Positions 41,245 to 52,281 of a DNA stretch of 64,000 bases are shown here, piece by piece. Location of the stretch: the NCBI GenBank assembly GCA_000151295.1, contig GG745355.1:154767-218766 (forward strand), read 5' to 3'. A program made the position numbers and the translations under genes. Below the pieces are notes generated by a model that did no database searches, had not been told where the DNA came from, and saw nothing but the letters and a program-made list of their open reading frames with translations. The DNA comes from Allomyces macrogynus ATCC 38327. Taxonomy: Eukaryota; Blastocladiomycota; Blastocladiomycetes; Blastocladiales; Blastocladiaceae. Every line of letters starts with the position of its first letter. The first letter of the stretch is position 1.

Positions 41245-42068
41245 CTAAACCCGTTTCTTGTTTGGCCATGCTGGCACCAAGCCAGTGTTGGGGCTGCCAA
41301 ACGTTTCACCACTCTGCCAATTGGTGGGCACTACACCACTGAAACGCCCCCCCCCCCCCCCCCCTGCAGGCAGGGCCAGTTGGTGATGTTGGTGCATGGG
41401 CCCAAATGGGTTTGCCACATGGGGTTGCTGGGCACAGCCAGCACTGAGAGCACTCTGCACATGCCAGTAGTACACCTTGCCATTGGCCTCCACCCATTTG
41501 GCAAGTGCATTCTTGTCAAACAGTAACACATGGCCCAAGCAGGAACCCAAGGGCAGCACCTTGTGTAGGGCCTTGGTGTGCCAACCACAGCATTGAGTGC
41601 AGCCATCACATTAACACAGTTGTCCATGTTGAGCTTCAAGAGGGCCACCTCCTGGAGGAGCATGGCAAGGACCTTGAGGCAAGAGGCCACTGTGACAGTT
41701 CTGCGCATCTGGGTCATCAAATGCTTGGTCATGTCCACAAGCAGCCTGTCTTGCTCAGTGCCTGTCCATTTCATTGAGGTGCCAAGGCCCAGAAGGGTAA
41801 ACGCCAGATCAGGCGCTTCCTTTTGCAGCATGATCTCCTTGATGTTGGAGAAGAAATGGGCGCACTTGTGGCACTGCTTCTTGGTGTTGTCTGACTTGTC
41901 AAGAGGGCCAAACACATCAGCAGGGCTCAAGGCTCCATTCCTGTCCAGGCAGGCAATGGTGTCATGCAACATGTCCAGCACATGTGTCTCGCCACTGTTG
42001 TCCTGCTTCAGTGGATTCTCAGATATGGCTGACAAACTGGCCACAGATATGGTATCCTGCTGGTGCAC
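41245..42068 (-). pseudogene. gag-like ORF of the DIRS-like element
   Basis: First part MHQQDTISVASLSAISENP...VLDMLHDTIACLDRNGALSP, helical and charged; a frame change near 41,560 leads into VLPLGSCLGHVLLFDKNALAKWVEANG, HVQSALSAG, then a Gly run encoded by an 18-nt C tract (plus strand, about 41,347-41,364). Position upstream of RT and lack of other motifs are the reasons for calling it gag-like; the call is positional. Confidence 0.45.
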
Positions 42069-42186
42069 CTCGACTGGGCCCAGGCGATCAAGCCTGTTTT
42101 TTCATTTTCTCAGAACTGACGTTTCATCATATGTTTTATGTTCCTGAGATAGTGTCGATTGATTGAGCCCATTCAATAAAGGAATA

Positions 42187-42230
42187 GGCACATTGCAGCA
42201 TCCCGAGGTGCTGGCGAGGGCAATGGACAA
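42187..42230 (-). repeat. right inverted terminal repeat of the DIRS-like element
   Basis: Pairs with 38,762-38,805 in inverted orientation. It begins GGCACATTGCAGCATCCCGA and ends GGGCAATGGACAA. It marks the 5' end of the element on the minus strand, about 120 nt before the gag-like frame. Confidence 0.8.
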
Positions 42231-42391
42231 CGTCGTCCATGATGACAAATGTTGTTGTATAGACGAGGTGACACAGAAAGGTGCAGACGCATCAAGGCGG
42301 ACCCAAGCTCCCAATGAATCATTTCACACACTTTCTTCGGACAAGCAAAGGGCATACAACATTCAAGCTTTTTTGGACGCCGAGTACAAAT

Positions 42392-43271
42392 CTACAATCG
42401 CCACCGCTGCACCTCAGCAAACGCGTGCGGTTTCGGCAACCGGTCGCTCATCACGACGCGGTACAGAACCAAATCCCACTCGACCGCCGCATCCTTGAGC
42501 ACGGGCCCGAGCACTTCGAGAGCAGCACGATCGACGGCGTTTGGGTCGGCCGTCACTGGCGGCGGCGCGTGCAGCTTGAAGTAGGCGAGCGACAAATGGT
42601 CGATTCGTTTTGGGCGAATCACGCAGCGTGTCGGTGCCAACTGTTGAAGCGACGAGACGAGGCTGTGTAGGCCGGTTGCGCGTGACGAGTCGACGCCGAG
42701 GAGAAGGGTCGTGGCGTCGACGCGGATCAGGCCCGTGAGCGAGATTTGCGAGCTCGTGACGGATGCGGGCGGGAGGTTGGTGGCGAGATGGGTGGCGAGC
42801 GAGCCGAGGTCTGCGCCGGATGCGTCAAAGAAGCCTGAATTAAGGGTGGAGAGCAGTCGGTCAGGGATGAGGTCATTTGTGGTGGCGGAAAGGGAGCGAT
42901 TGAGCGCACGTACCCGTCACGGATACATGCGGCAAGTACTGCTGGCCCTCATCTGGACCGAATTGCTTGCGCGCATTGCAGTACCACTGTAGGACCGCGC
43001 GGTACAACGGCGTGCCCGGACGCGGCTCGAGGTACACGATTGCCTTGCCGACGTGGTCCTCGGTCAGCGGTCGCGGAATCGGGTTGGCCCGGAGGTTGGC
43101 TTCGAGTGTGGCAGGGTCGGCAAATGGCGCGTTGTCGCCGTCGTCACGGCTACCATTGACGGGTCGCGTCGGTCTTGGTGCAGCGGCAACGTCGCGCGGG
43201 GCTCGGCAATCGCGCGGCGGCTGTGGTCGTGCGGTTGCGCGCGTCGGGGTTGCGATTGAGGATGGCGACAT
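42392..43271 (-). CDS. 2H phosphoesterase (LigT/cyclic phosphodiesterase-like)
   Basis: Two exons, 42914-43271 and 42392-42834 (gtacgt donor, ttcag acceptor), close to 266 aa. The two-histidine signature is complete: HVSVTGFF (HxS, residues ~115-122, spanning the splice junction) and HLSLAYF (HxS, ~220-226), the pair of HxT/S motifs of the 2H superfamily, which hydrolyse 2',3'-cyclic phosphates or cyclic ADP-ribose phosphate, or act as RNA ligases. AIVYLEPRPGTPLYRAVLQWYC and RCVIRPKRIDHLSLAYF frame the active site. The N-terminal ~45 residues are Arg/Pro-rich. A longer start at 43,487 would add a Thr-rich stretch encoded by the (GGT)n repeat and is less likely. Exact substrate not predictable. 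Confidence 0.8.
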
Positions 43272-43310
43272 GGGGGTGCTTTCTTGACGGGAGAAGAATC
43301 CGGCCGGATT

Positions 43311-43315
43311 GGTGG

Positions 43316-43340
<25 letters not shown>
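43311..43340. repeat. (GGT)10 microsatellite
   Basis: Ten perfect GGT units, just upstream of the preferred start of the 2H phosphoesterase gene; transcribed as (ACC)n in its 5' leader or, with an upstream start, as poly-Thr. Confidence 0.9.
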
Positions 43341-43346
<6 letters not shown>

Positions 43347-43600
43347 GTTCGTGCTCGTTCTTGGACACTTATATGCGCTCGTCGTCGTGGAGAGCATACA
43401 GGGCTGAGCGTGGACCGGGCGTGCATGTGGAGCAGTTGCGGGCGTGTTCGCGTTCGTGGCGAACGTGCTCCGTCGCGTGTCCATGTCGACTGCGGGCGGC
43501 GTCGGGTGGCGATCCCTTGTGGCGGCGTGCTGCAACTGCGGTGGATCAGCGGTAGAAACCCACGTGAACCCTCAGTCACAGTCCACAGAGGCAGCGCTGC

Positions 43601-43898
43601 TTGCTGGGGCCATGCCACGATCCTTCCTGGGTAGTCGTGTTCTGGGCCGACCCGCCGTCCTCCTTTGACGATCTCGTTTGGCCGGCGTACCTGAAGTACA
43701 ACCAGCGCGTGCTTGCGCTCTTGCCGCCACAGTACACGACCGCGCAGCTTGACGAGGATGGTGCCATCGACTGGTCCGACGGTCGTGCGGCTCCCAAACA
43801 CGTCGATGCCCGTGCTGGTCGTGGATGCGAACGCGCGTGGGGAGCAGGCGCAGCACAAGACAATCAAGGCCGTCATCCAGCATGTGTGGAGCGTGTAA
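43601..43898 (+). other. possible small frameshifted gene (low confidence)
   Basis: One frame reads FWADPPSSFDDLVWPAYLKYNQRVLALLPPQYTTAQ, with protein-like composition, to about 43,790; the other frame continues LPNTSMPVLVVDANARGEQ and AQHKTIKAVIQHVWSV to a stop at 43,896. Joining them needs one frame change. Neither part is recognised. It could be a small gene with an unresolved intron, a decayed gene, or chance. It sits in the 0.8-kb gap between the 2H phosphoesterase and SHMT genes. Confidence 0.25.
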
Positions 43899-44082
43899 AT
43901 TGTCCGAGTGAGTGTCGATGCGCATTATTGAGCGGTTTTTGCTGACAAGGGAGGTTCAATGAGGGTGAGGAGAACGAAGAGGTACATTTATGAAGCAAGA
44001 CTAATGTGGCGCCGATCACACGGCAATAAAGGACAATACAACCGGCAACAACAGCAAGTACCCCAAGCCGCGGCACCACGGC

Positions 44083-45842
44083 TTACTGGTACTTCATCTC
44101 GCTCTCGACAAACCCGACCGTCGGGAACTTGCGCGCAAACCCGGCCACACGCGCCTTCATATCGGCAATCTTGGTGTGCGCCTCCTGGTCGGTATCGAGC
44201 AAGGCCTTGAAGTCCTTGAGCTTCTTGCCCGGCGCACGCTTGGCCAAATCGACCGTCATCTGCACGGCCTCGTCAATAAACTCGGCGACCGTCACGAAAT
44301 CCGACTCGACGAGTCCGCGCGTCGTCATGGCGGGCGTGCCCATCCGCAGACCACCGGGGACCAGCGCCGACTTGTCGCCGGGCACCGTGTTCTTGTTGGC
44401 GGCAATGTTGACGAGCTCGAGAATCCGCTCCACGCGCGCACCGTCGACACCCTTGGGCTTCAAGTCCACGAGGAGCAGGTGGTTGTCGGACCCGCCCGAG
44501 ACGAGCGAGTAAGACTTGCTCAGCAGCGCGTTCGCAAATGCCTGGTTGTTGCGCAGTGCCGCCTTCGAGTAGGCCTTGAACGCCGGCGACGTCGCCTGCT
44601 TGAGGGCCACGGCCAGCGCCGTGATCGTGTGGTTGTGCGGCCCGCCCTGGTGGCCCGGGAAGACCGACGCGTTGATGGGCGTTTCCAGGTCGTACATGAT
44701 GTTCTCCTTGGTCTTGGCGTTCACTTTCCGCACGCCCTTGCGGAAGAAAATGATAGATCCGCGCGGCCCACGCAGCGACTTGTGCGTCGTCGTCGTGACA
44801 ATGTCGGAGTGCTCGAAGGGGCTCGGCAGGTCGCCGGCAGCGACGAACCCGGAAATGTGCGCCATGTCGGCGAGCAGGTAGGCGCCGACCTTGTCGGCGA
44901 TCGTGCGCATGCGCGCATAGTCGTAGTTGCGCGCGTAGGCCGAGGCACCGGCAATGATGATCTTCGGGCGGTAGAGCACGGCCGTGCGCTCGAGCATGTC
45001 GTAGTCAATGTAACCCGTCGATTCGTTGAGACGGTATGGGAGCGTCTCAAAGTAGGCCGAGACGGCCGAGATCTTCTTGGTGTCGGTCTGGTACCCGTGC
45101 GAGAGACTAGTTGCATCGCAGGAATGGCCAGAAAAGGTCAGATTGGATCCGTATTGGTGAGAACAGCGTTTGGAAAACGTACTGGCCACCATGCGGCAGG
45201 TCGAGCCCCATGATGCGCTCGTGCGGCTTCAGGAGCGCATAGTAGACGTAGAGGTTGGCCGGTGCGCCTATTCATTGAAGATTTGGCCGAAGCCAACGTC
45301 GCGGTCAATCCTCCAACTTCACCCCAATCGACACAGCGTCCCAGTCCCGAAATAAACCAACGCACCCGACAGCGCCTGGACGTTGCACCCCCACTTCGCC
45401 GGGTCGAGACCAAACGCCTCGAGCGCGCGCTTCTGGCAGAGCGACTCGGCCATATCGATAAACTCGTTACCGCCATAGTAGCGCGCGCCCGGGTAACCCT
45501 CCGAGTACTTGTTCTGCATGACCGAGCCGAGCGCGTCCATGACGGCGCGCGACGTGAAGTTCTCGGACGGGATCAGGTCAATTGATTCGCGCTGGCGCTG
45601 CTTCTCGCGCTCGATAATGTCGAACACGTCCGGGTCGGACTCGCGCAGCGATTGGTTCAGGACCTGGACCTGCCAAATGGGCGGTAGCGGGTCGGGTCAG
45701 CGTCCATTGTCATGGTTGGCAGTTGAACCGGACGGGAAAGTACTTGAGCGAACGGGTCGACGGCGGCTGTGGCCAACATGCGCGACGCGGCAGGGCGCGC
45801 GGCCATTCGCGCGAGGTGCGAGCGGACAGCGTTCTGAAGCAT
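44083..45842 (-). CDS. SHM1: serine hydroxymethyltransferase, mitochondrial
   Basis: Four exons (45744-45842, 45366-45669, 45183-45267, 44083-45106) close in frame to 503 aa. PLP enzyme converting serine + THF to glycine + methylene-THF. Exon 1 encodes a 33-residue Arg/Ala-rich presequence ([21 protein letters not shown]) that predicts mitochondrial import. Seen: [81 protein letters not shown], and the PLP lysine in [19 protein letters not shown]. All characteristic motifs are intact. Donors: gtactt, gtgcgt, gtacgt. Confidence 0.95.
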
Positions 45843-46469
45843 CGTGGTTGGTTTTGGAGTGGACTGGACGGCCTTGCTCGATCGCGGTTGTTGCAGCTGT
45901 GTGCTGGTTGAGCGCGGGGAGGAGGAATCTATTTCGTCGTGCAGCTTGCCAGCTGGGTAGTCGGGGTTCGCGGCGAGGTGGCCAGCGTGGCATGTTGATC
46001 GTGGCGAACGTTTCTGACGTACAGACTTGCAGTTGCAAACGCGCATCGCCTTTGCGTATTTTTTTGTTTTTTTTTTTTTTTTTCCCTCGTGAGAGTGTTT
46101 TCGCGCCGGCCGTTTCAGCTTTCGGCTTTTCTTGCTGTTGTGCCTCGTTGGCGTAGTCGGAGCGAGCCGGCGACTCCGTTGCTTGGATGGAAGGTCGCCC
46201 ATGCGGTGGCCGCACCAACTTGGTGCTTCGTGAGTTGAGCGTGATGTCCCGCACGGTCCCTCATCGTCCGCTTCCTCCCCTTTCTCAAAGAGCTCCCCTG
46301 CCTTTCTTCCTATTCAGCGTTGTCTTTGACCGTTCCGTTGCCAAAAAAAAAAAAAAAAAAAAATGAACAACAGTACTCGGACGGCCTTATGACGCCAAGC
46401 ACTGCCAAGTGGCCGGCTAGCCGGGCCACGACCCTGCCGCGCCAAAGGCAGAGAGAGAGATCCAACCCT
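45843..46469. other. intergenic region with poly-T and poly-A tracts
   Basis: SHMT promoter region and the 3' flank of the PB1 gene. Contains T17 at 46,067-46,083 (preceded by T8-G) and A21 at 46,343-46,363. No gene seen. Confidence 0.6.
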
Positions 46470-48523
46470 TCATTTCTGCTTTTCTATGTACTGTCGGTAG
46501 TACGACGGCGGCGCGTGCGTCGTATGCGGCCGCCGCGGCAATGCCGCGGCCCTCGTACCCGCAGCTCCGCCCGCGCCGCCCCCTCCATAGTCCACCATAC
46601 TCCTCGGCCGTGGCGGCAAGTCTTCCCGCGCCGCAAACGCATTCACACCAATCTGCTCGGAACTGTGCGCCGGCAGGTACCCGACTCCCGCACCGGGACC
46701 CGACGCGGCAATCGGCGGTAACGGCATCGGCGGTGCTTGGAGCGCGAGCGCTGCTGCGGGAATGAGCACGTACGGCACGAGTACGGGCACCATGACGGTC
46801 GTCGGCGTCGACCGTGGTGGGCGTGGTAATCCTTCAGGAGACGTTGATCGCGACCGGCCAATCACCGGCGGCAAGTCCGGCGGTGGTGGTGGTGGCGGGA
46901 ACGACATGGACCGACCGCGCACTTCCTCTCCACCGTCATCCACTCCACCATCTACCTCGTCGCCGTCGTCGCCCTCCTCCTCGCTGATCCGGTTAATCCG
47001 CCTCGTCTGCGGAAGCGGCGGGACCCGATCAAACGGCTTGGCCGCGGCATCGCCCGAAAACGACACACGCTTCTTGAGCGCCGACTTGAGCGGCATCGGT
47101 GCCGGCGGAGCCGGCGGTGGGACCACCACCACGGGTGACCCGCGCGCGGGGGATACCGACCGCGACGACGCCGTACTGCTGCTGGCGCTACTCGATGTGG
47201 ACGCACGACGCGGGCGCATTCGCGGCGGTGCCGAACCCGTTGGTGCTGATGGGGCCGTTTGCGGTGGTGGCGGGAGCGGGTCGCGCGGGTTGATCAGGCT
47301 CAGTCGCGCTTCGTACTCGGGGTCGCGCAGGTCGCGCGGGTTCGTGGAAAAGTCCCAGTCGCGCGGAGGACGGAGAGGCGCGGTGCGCGAGCGTGGTGGA
47401 GAGCTGCGAGACGGGCCGGGAGGTGGTGGGACGGGATCAGGTGGTTCGAGTAGGATGGGGTTGTCATCGTCGAGGGAGTCGGACGAGTCGCAGTTTGGGT
47501 CCGACCCGACGGTGGTGGTGGTGGGGCCAGGCGAGTCCGAGGTGACAATAGAGTTCGAGTCGGGTGCAGGATCGTCGGCAAGCCGTGGTGGCTCATCAGA
47601 AACGCTGTGGAGTGGAGGAGAAGCCGATTGCAGCTCGAGCGGCGGATGGTCGACGTTCGGCGTTGCTGATTGCGTCGATTCCGGTTGGCCGTCCGTGGAG
47701 AGCGCGCGCTCGCGGTCCTGGAGCTTCAGCGTCGGTTCCTCGACATCGTGTGGTGCTTCGACAACCGCTGAAGGCTCCTCGGGGGCAGGTGGTGGCTCGT
47801 CCGGGGTCGGCGGTCGCAACGGATCTGCACAGAATCACAGTCTGTGAGCCGCTCGAAACACACACCTCGCCATCAACGCACCCACTTACCGTCAATGCAA
47901 AACACGTGCAAATGGGCGCGCTCGCGCAACTCGACCAGCTCCAGCGCCTGGTGCCAATGCTCCCTCGAATCGAGCGGCATCCGGTCCTCGTCGCCGAGAT
48001 ACTCGAGTCGCAATCGTGGAAGCGGCACGCCGGGATCTGCCGCATACAACGCTTCGAGCTCGCGCCGGACCTGTGCGACCGACGCCGTCTTGGCATGATC
48101 GACCTTGAGCGACTTGATTTTCTGGTTGTAGAAGGCGCGAATCCACAGCGGCGCGGCATTGGCGCCGGTAAGGGCATGGTTGTGCGCGGGTGCGGCAGGC
48201 GGCGGCGTCGGGTCCGGCTTGGGCGGTCGAGGCGAGGATTGTTTGCATGTTGGACAACTGGAGGTTCGTGGAGAGACGTGTCCTGCATGCGAATGTGGTG
48301 GTGCGGGCGGGGACCGTCGCTCGGGAATCGGTGCGGGCTCGTCGCTCCTGCGGCGAAATGGGTTGTCGGGCTGCACAGAATTCTGATCGTTGAACTGAAC
48401 GGATTCTGCCGCATCCTCAACTTGTTGAGACTGGTCATTACTTTTCGGCTCGGTGTCCGTCGTTGCTTGGGCGGCGGGTGGGTTCTCGACGGCTTCGATG
48501 TCGGTTGCGTTGGTCGAGTCCAT
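46470..48523 (-). CDS. PB1-domain protein, proline/serine-rich
   Basis: Two exons, 47890 upwards and 46470-47824, joined by a 65-nt intron with the only canonical gtaagt donor in the window. From the Met at 48,523 the protein has 662 aa; a longer frame to 48,664 would begin 9 nt from the Tel2 stop and is less likely. Residues ~130-215 form a PB1-like fold: KIKSLKVDHAKTASVAQVRREL, then LRLEYLGDEDRMPLDSREHW (OPCA acidic loop) and HLHVFCID. The remainder is disordered, very rich in Pro, Ser, Asp (VIGRSRSTSPEGLPRPPRST), with possible SH3-binding PxxP clusters and an RRINRISEEEGDD acidic patch. Together with the protein at 9.9 kb it makes two PB1 scaffolds in one window; no sequence similarity outside the domain. 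Confidence 0.72.
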
Positions 48524-48673
48524 GCTGTCACAATTGGCGGGTGGAGTGCTTGCAGCTAGTAACGGCACACGACTTGCACCGAGTAGCGGGTCGGTGGGGC
48601 AAGATGCATTGTGATTGGTGAGGGAGGCCGCCGCCACGATGCAGCTTTGATGAATGATCGTCATAAAACGCGA

Positions 48674-51600
48674 TCAGGTGATGCTGCCTTGGCCGCTCAC
48701 GATCGCGGCCGAGAACAATGAGAACCAAGGGACCAAAATCCAATTTCTATCAAACACAACCCGGCCATATCGACAATCCCGTCTCGGCACCGTGCTCCCC
48801 GGCTCGAATCGGGATCGAATTAGTGCAAGACGCGCAAGAAACTCGACTCGTGCGGTTTGTGCAGCTCGAACAGCCTCTGCTGCAGGCACCGTCGCATCAA
48901 CACGAGCTCCGGGTGCCGATTGTCGTCCTTCCACTCTACATGCAGCCTTTCCCATCAGTCCACCGCATCCCTGAACGTACTCGGTCCCAACGCGGCACGT
49001 ACCGTGCAGCCACTGCGCCAGGAGCGCAAAGTACGCGTCCCATTCGCGCACCGCGACCGTCGCGTCCTGAACCACGTCGAGCGGCGCGAAAATCACAATC
49101 AACGCCGCGCGCCGCACCTTGGCGTCGTGCATCGACAGCATCAGGTCCATGATCCATTCCCAGACCTCGACGGCCTGGAAAAACTCGGGCGTGTGCCCCA
49201 TAAAGGGGTGTCGACTACGCGTCAGTATCCGCGCTACAAACACGAGCGCAAAATGCAGTCGAGAAACGCACCTGCGGCAAACAGGACGTTTGCACACGCG
49301 AGAAGCCGGCGCTCCATGACACGCGGTTCACGGTCCGACACGTTCATCGCGATCAGCGGCGACAAGAAATGTGTCGTGACGCCCATCATGCGGTTGCGGT
49401 GCGCCGTGGGCCGCGGGCGCGGACCGCTAAGTCGTTGCGTGACCGTACCAGAGCCTGTGCGAGTCTTGTACCCGATGGCCGCCGCAGCGCGGTCGATGAA
49501 GGGAGCCGGAACGAGGTCGTTGCCCTTGGCCGTGGTCGACGACGAGGTAATGGTGCCAAATGCGAGCCGCTCGGCGATCCGGCACGCGGCGGCAAACGCC
49601 TCAAGCGTCTTGGGGACTGAGAGCATGTCGGGTCGGTTGATATCCTTGAGGAGCGCGCTACCGATCGATGTCGTGAGCAACTCGCGACCAAAAAATATCA
49701 TAAAATGATGTACCCGAGCGTCGCCACTGGACTCTGCGTCCCGAGCGCGACCAGCGCATTCGACTGCGCCGTCTCAAACTTGACCTCCACACTCTCGCCA
49801 CCCGCGGCCCCTTCGTCGTCAATCGGACACTCGCAAAACTGGTGCAGTTGGCGCACGAGACCCGGCGCGACCGCATCGAGCTCGTACGCTGGCGTCGCGC
49901 GAATCACGGGTTCCAGGTGCAAAACGACCACGATAAGCCGGTCGGCGTCCTTTTCGCCGTCGCGCTTCTGCAGAATGTCGAGACAGTCGCGAATGTAGAC
50001 GGAGACGGGCTTCGCGGCGGGTATGACCGAGCCCGTGAGTGCATGCTCGGCCTCGTCGACCTCGTCCGAGTCGTCCTCGTCGTCCGAGTCGCACAGCGCC
50101 GGGTGCAAACGCGCACGCGGAGCGGCCGCTGGCGGCGATACTTGCGGCTTGGCGTCGCTCGTCACGGTTTCAGGCGCAGCAGAACGTGGATCCGCGCGAG
50201 CTGCACCCGCGCGAGCTGCGCCAGCAGCAACAATCGCGCGCAACCGGGCCACATCTGGTAGTTGCGCACCGAGCCCAAAATCGACGCGCTGCGGGAAAAT
50301 CAGCGCCGTTGCTTCCTCTGCGAGAATCTGGCCGTACGCGCGCAGCTCCGGCGCCTGGTCGAGAAGCTGCGCGACGCCCTTGTAGAGAAGGTAGTTGAGT
50401 CTGGTCGCCCAAGACGCGAGCGACGTGTGATCGGCCTGCAGGTACCCGCAGCACAGCAGCAGCGTCTCGGTGAGGGCCTTGACGGTATCGACGTCATGGT
50501 GCGCCAGGATTCCGGCGCTGCCCCACATGTGCAGCCATGCGGCGAAAACAGAAACGAGCGGCAGCATGCTGTCCGCGACCGTACTGGGCCACGGATCGTC
50601 GGAGGACATGGCGGACGGGTCGGCGAAAAGATGCACGATCGCCGCGCGCGACGTCGGGCCGAGTGAAATGGCGCGAATGCTCGTCAGCGCCGGAACCATG
50701 GAGCTCGGGATCGGGCGACCAATGACCGCGTCGAGGCAAGTGGAGAGCGAGTGCCACAGGACCCCGCGCTTTTCAGTGCGGCCGAGCAGGTGGAGAAGGA
50801 CGGCATCGCGCGACAGGTCCGGGAGATGGCCAAGGGCGGCGCGCCACGACAGCGCAAACGAAACGGTCGGGTCAACGTCATTGGTGGTCCGGGACAGGAA
50901 GAAACCAGCGAGTTGCGGCGCGGGATGGCTCTGTCGGCAGAGCTGGTCGACGAGGGTCGCGGCAAGCGAGCGCAGGTCGCCACCCGTCGTCGAGCCGGAA
51001 TGCGGTAGCGGTCGCAGAGCCTCGTCCAGGTCCACGACGATTCGGGTCACAAATGCACTGAAAAATGACATCTTGATGTGAGTGTCCGGTCAACATGGCT
51101 TCACGACCGAAATCCATACTCGGCGGCGAAAATCTTGGGTGGCGATCCCTGATACACATTGGCAGCGCGATCTGGGATCGAAACCAGCGTGCGGAGGACA
51201 TGCCGATGCAGTGCCGAGTCGGCTGCTTGCAGTTGGACCAAGAGAGTTTGCACGCGACAACGTAAAAGCAATCGCTTGATCAAATCCGCGGCAAATTCGC
51301 GGTGGATCGTAATGGCCGGTGACGCGGGCGACTCGCTCGTCCTCGACAACGGCTTCCCAGACATGACCAACGCAGCAAACAGGAGCGAATCGTGGAATGT
51401 GGCGAGACTGGGCTGCTCGTGCCGAGTCGAGGCTCTGTCGCTCACTCGCGGCAAAAAGAATGCATCGATCGCATCGCGCAGAGCCTGTAGTTCGCCGCCA
51501 TCATGTCCATTGAGCAGCGGGACGACCGTGTCGAGCAAGACGTGATACAATGCATGTTTCCTCGACGCAAATGTATTTCGGATCTCGGCCCTCCTCGCTG

Positions 51601-51739
51601 CAAATTGATCGAGAACCGCGGTGCCCCGGTACTCTGCGTCTTTGCCTGCTCGGAGAAAGTGCGCGAGCCGGACGACCAGGCGCGCAACGCGTTCAGGGTC
51701 CGAATCAACTTGCAGGTGCTGTTTCAAGACGGCCAACAA
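48674..51739 (-). CDS. TEL2: Tel2/TELO2-like protein, with one frameshift
   Basis: HEAT-repeat component of the TTT complex, which matures PI3K-related kinases (ATM, ATR, TOR). Exons: ~51739-51120, 51057 down to 49257, then ~49218 to 48674. The telomere-regulation domain is recognisable: VSVYIRDCLDILQKRDGEKDADR, VIRATPAYELDAVAPGLVRQL, QSNALVALGTQSP, then FFGRELLTTSIGSALLKDINR and LSVPKTLEAFAAACRIAERLAFG, and after a short intron FMGHTPEFFQAVEVWEWIM with VRRAALIVIFAPL. The frame breaks between GYIIL and IFFGREL at the A4 run 49,702-49,705 (plus strand), one base short of keeping the frame. The first exon starts without an ATG; DPYFLLAVLKQHL continues upstream of 51,739 to about 51,770, so the true start is unresolved. 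The 38-nt intron at 49,219-49,256 is unusually short. Confidence 0.72.
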
Positions 51740-52281
51740 GAAGTATGGATCACAGGAGCTGTTCTTTCTAAATCAGGCGTCATTTTGCAGTGGGTTGGAA
51801 TAGCTGACGTGCAGCCGATGGCGGGGTGCTGACCACATTATGCATAAAGCCTACAACGTTGAGGAGGTCTTGCGGGCTTTGATAGTGCGCAGCACCATGG
51901 TGACAGGTGCAGGCCCAGTGTGCTCCGCTGGTGCAAAAAACAGCAATCGTGCATGGAGACGGCGTTGACGAGGCGCGCCACGAAACGTTTGCATTCGGTT
52001 GCATTTGTGATTAACGGAGGCCAAAAGATGGATGCGTTCTGGTCATGCCGCGTCGTGTGACTGGTTGTCAGTGATCAACAAATCATCTCCACACCGAGCT
52101 GGAACAGGCAGAAGCCAGAACTGACGCGGTCAAGAAGCAAAACCGGGACGAAACACAACGCATGATGCGGACTGTTGCCGGCGTTGCACCTTGCACTCTC
52201 TTGTCGAACCTCAGCTCCACAATTTGGCGCAGTAAATATTCTCATCGACACCCTGCCGTGCTCGCCTCGTGTCGCTACACC
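51740..52281. other. divergent intergenic region Tel2 / F-box gene
   Basis: It probably includes the true 5' end of the Tel2 gene near 51,740-51,790 and the promoter of the F-box gene at 52,282. Nothing else recognised. Confidence 0.45.

Larger units (their letters stand above)
38762..42230 (-). mobile_element. degenerate DIRS-like tyrosine-recombinase retrotransposon
   Basis: A 3.5-kb element read on the minus strand in the order gag-like, RT-RNase H, tyrosine recombinase, bounded by 44-bp inverted terminal repeats. This order plus inverted ends and a YR in place of a DDE integrase defines the DIRS group. All three coding parts are broken by frameshifts or stops, and the reverse-transcriptase palm with its catalytic Asp pair was not found between the gag-like part and the RT C-terminal part, so the copy is dead and probably internally deleted. 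Base composition (CA/TG-rich, moderate GC) differs from neighbouring genes. The right end lies 161 bp from the stop codon of the 2H phosphoesterase gene. Confidence 0.75.
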
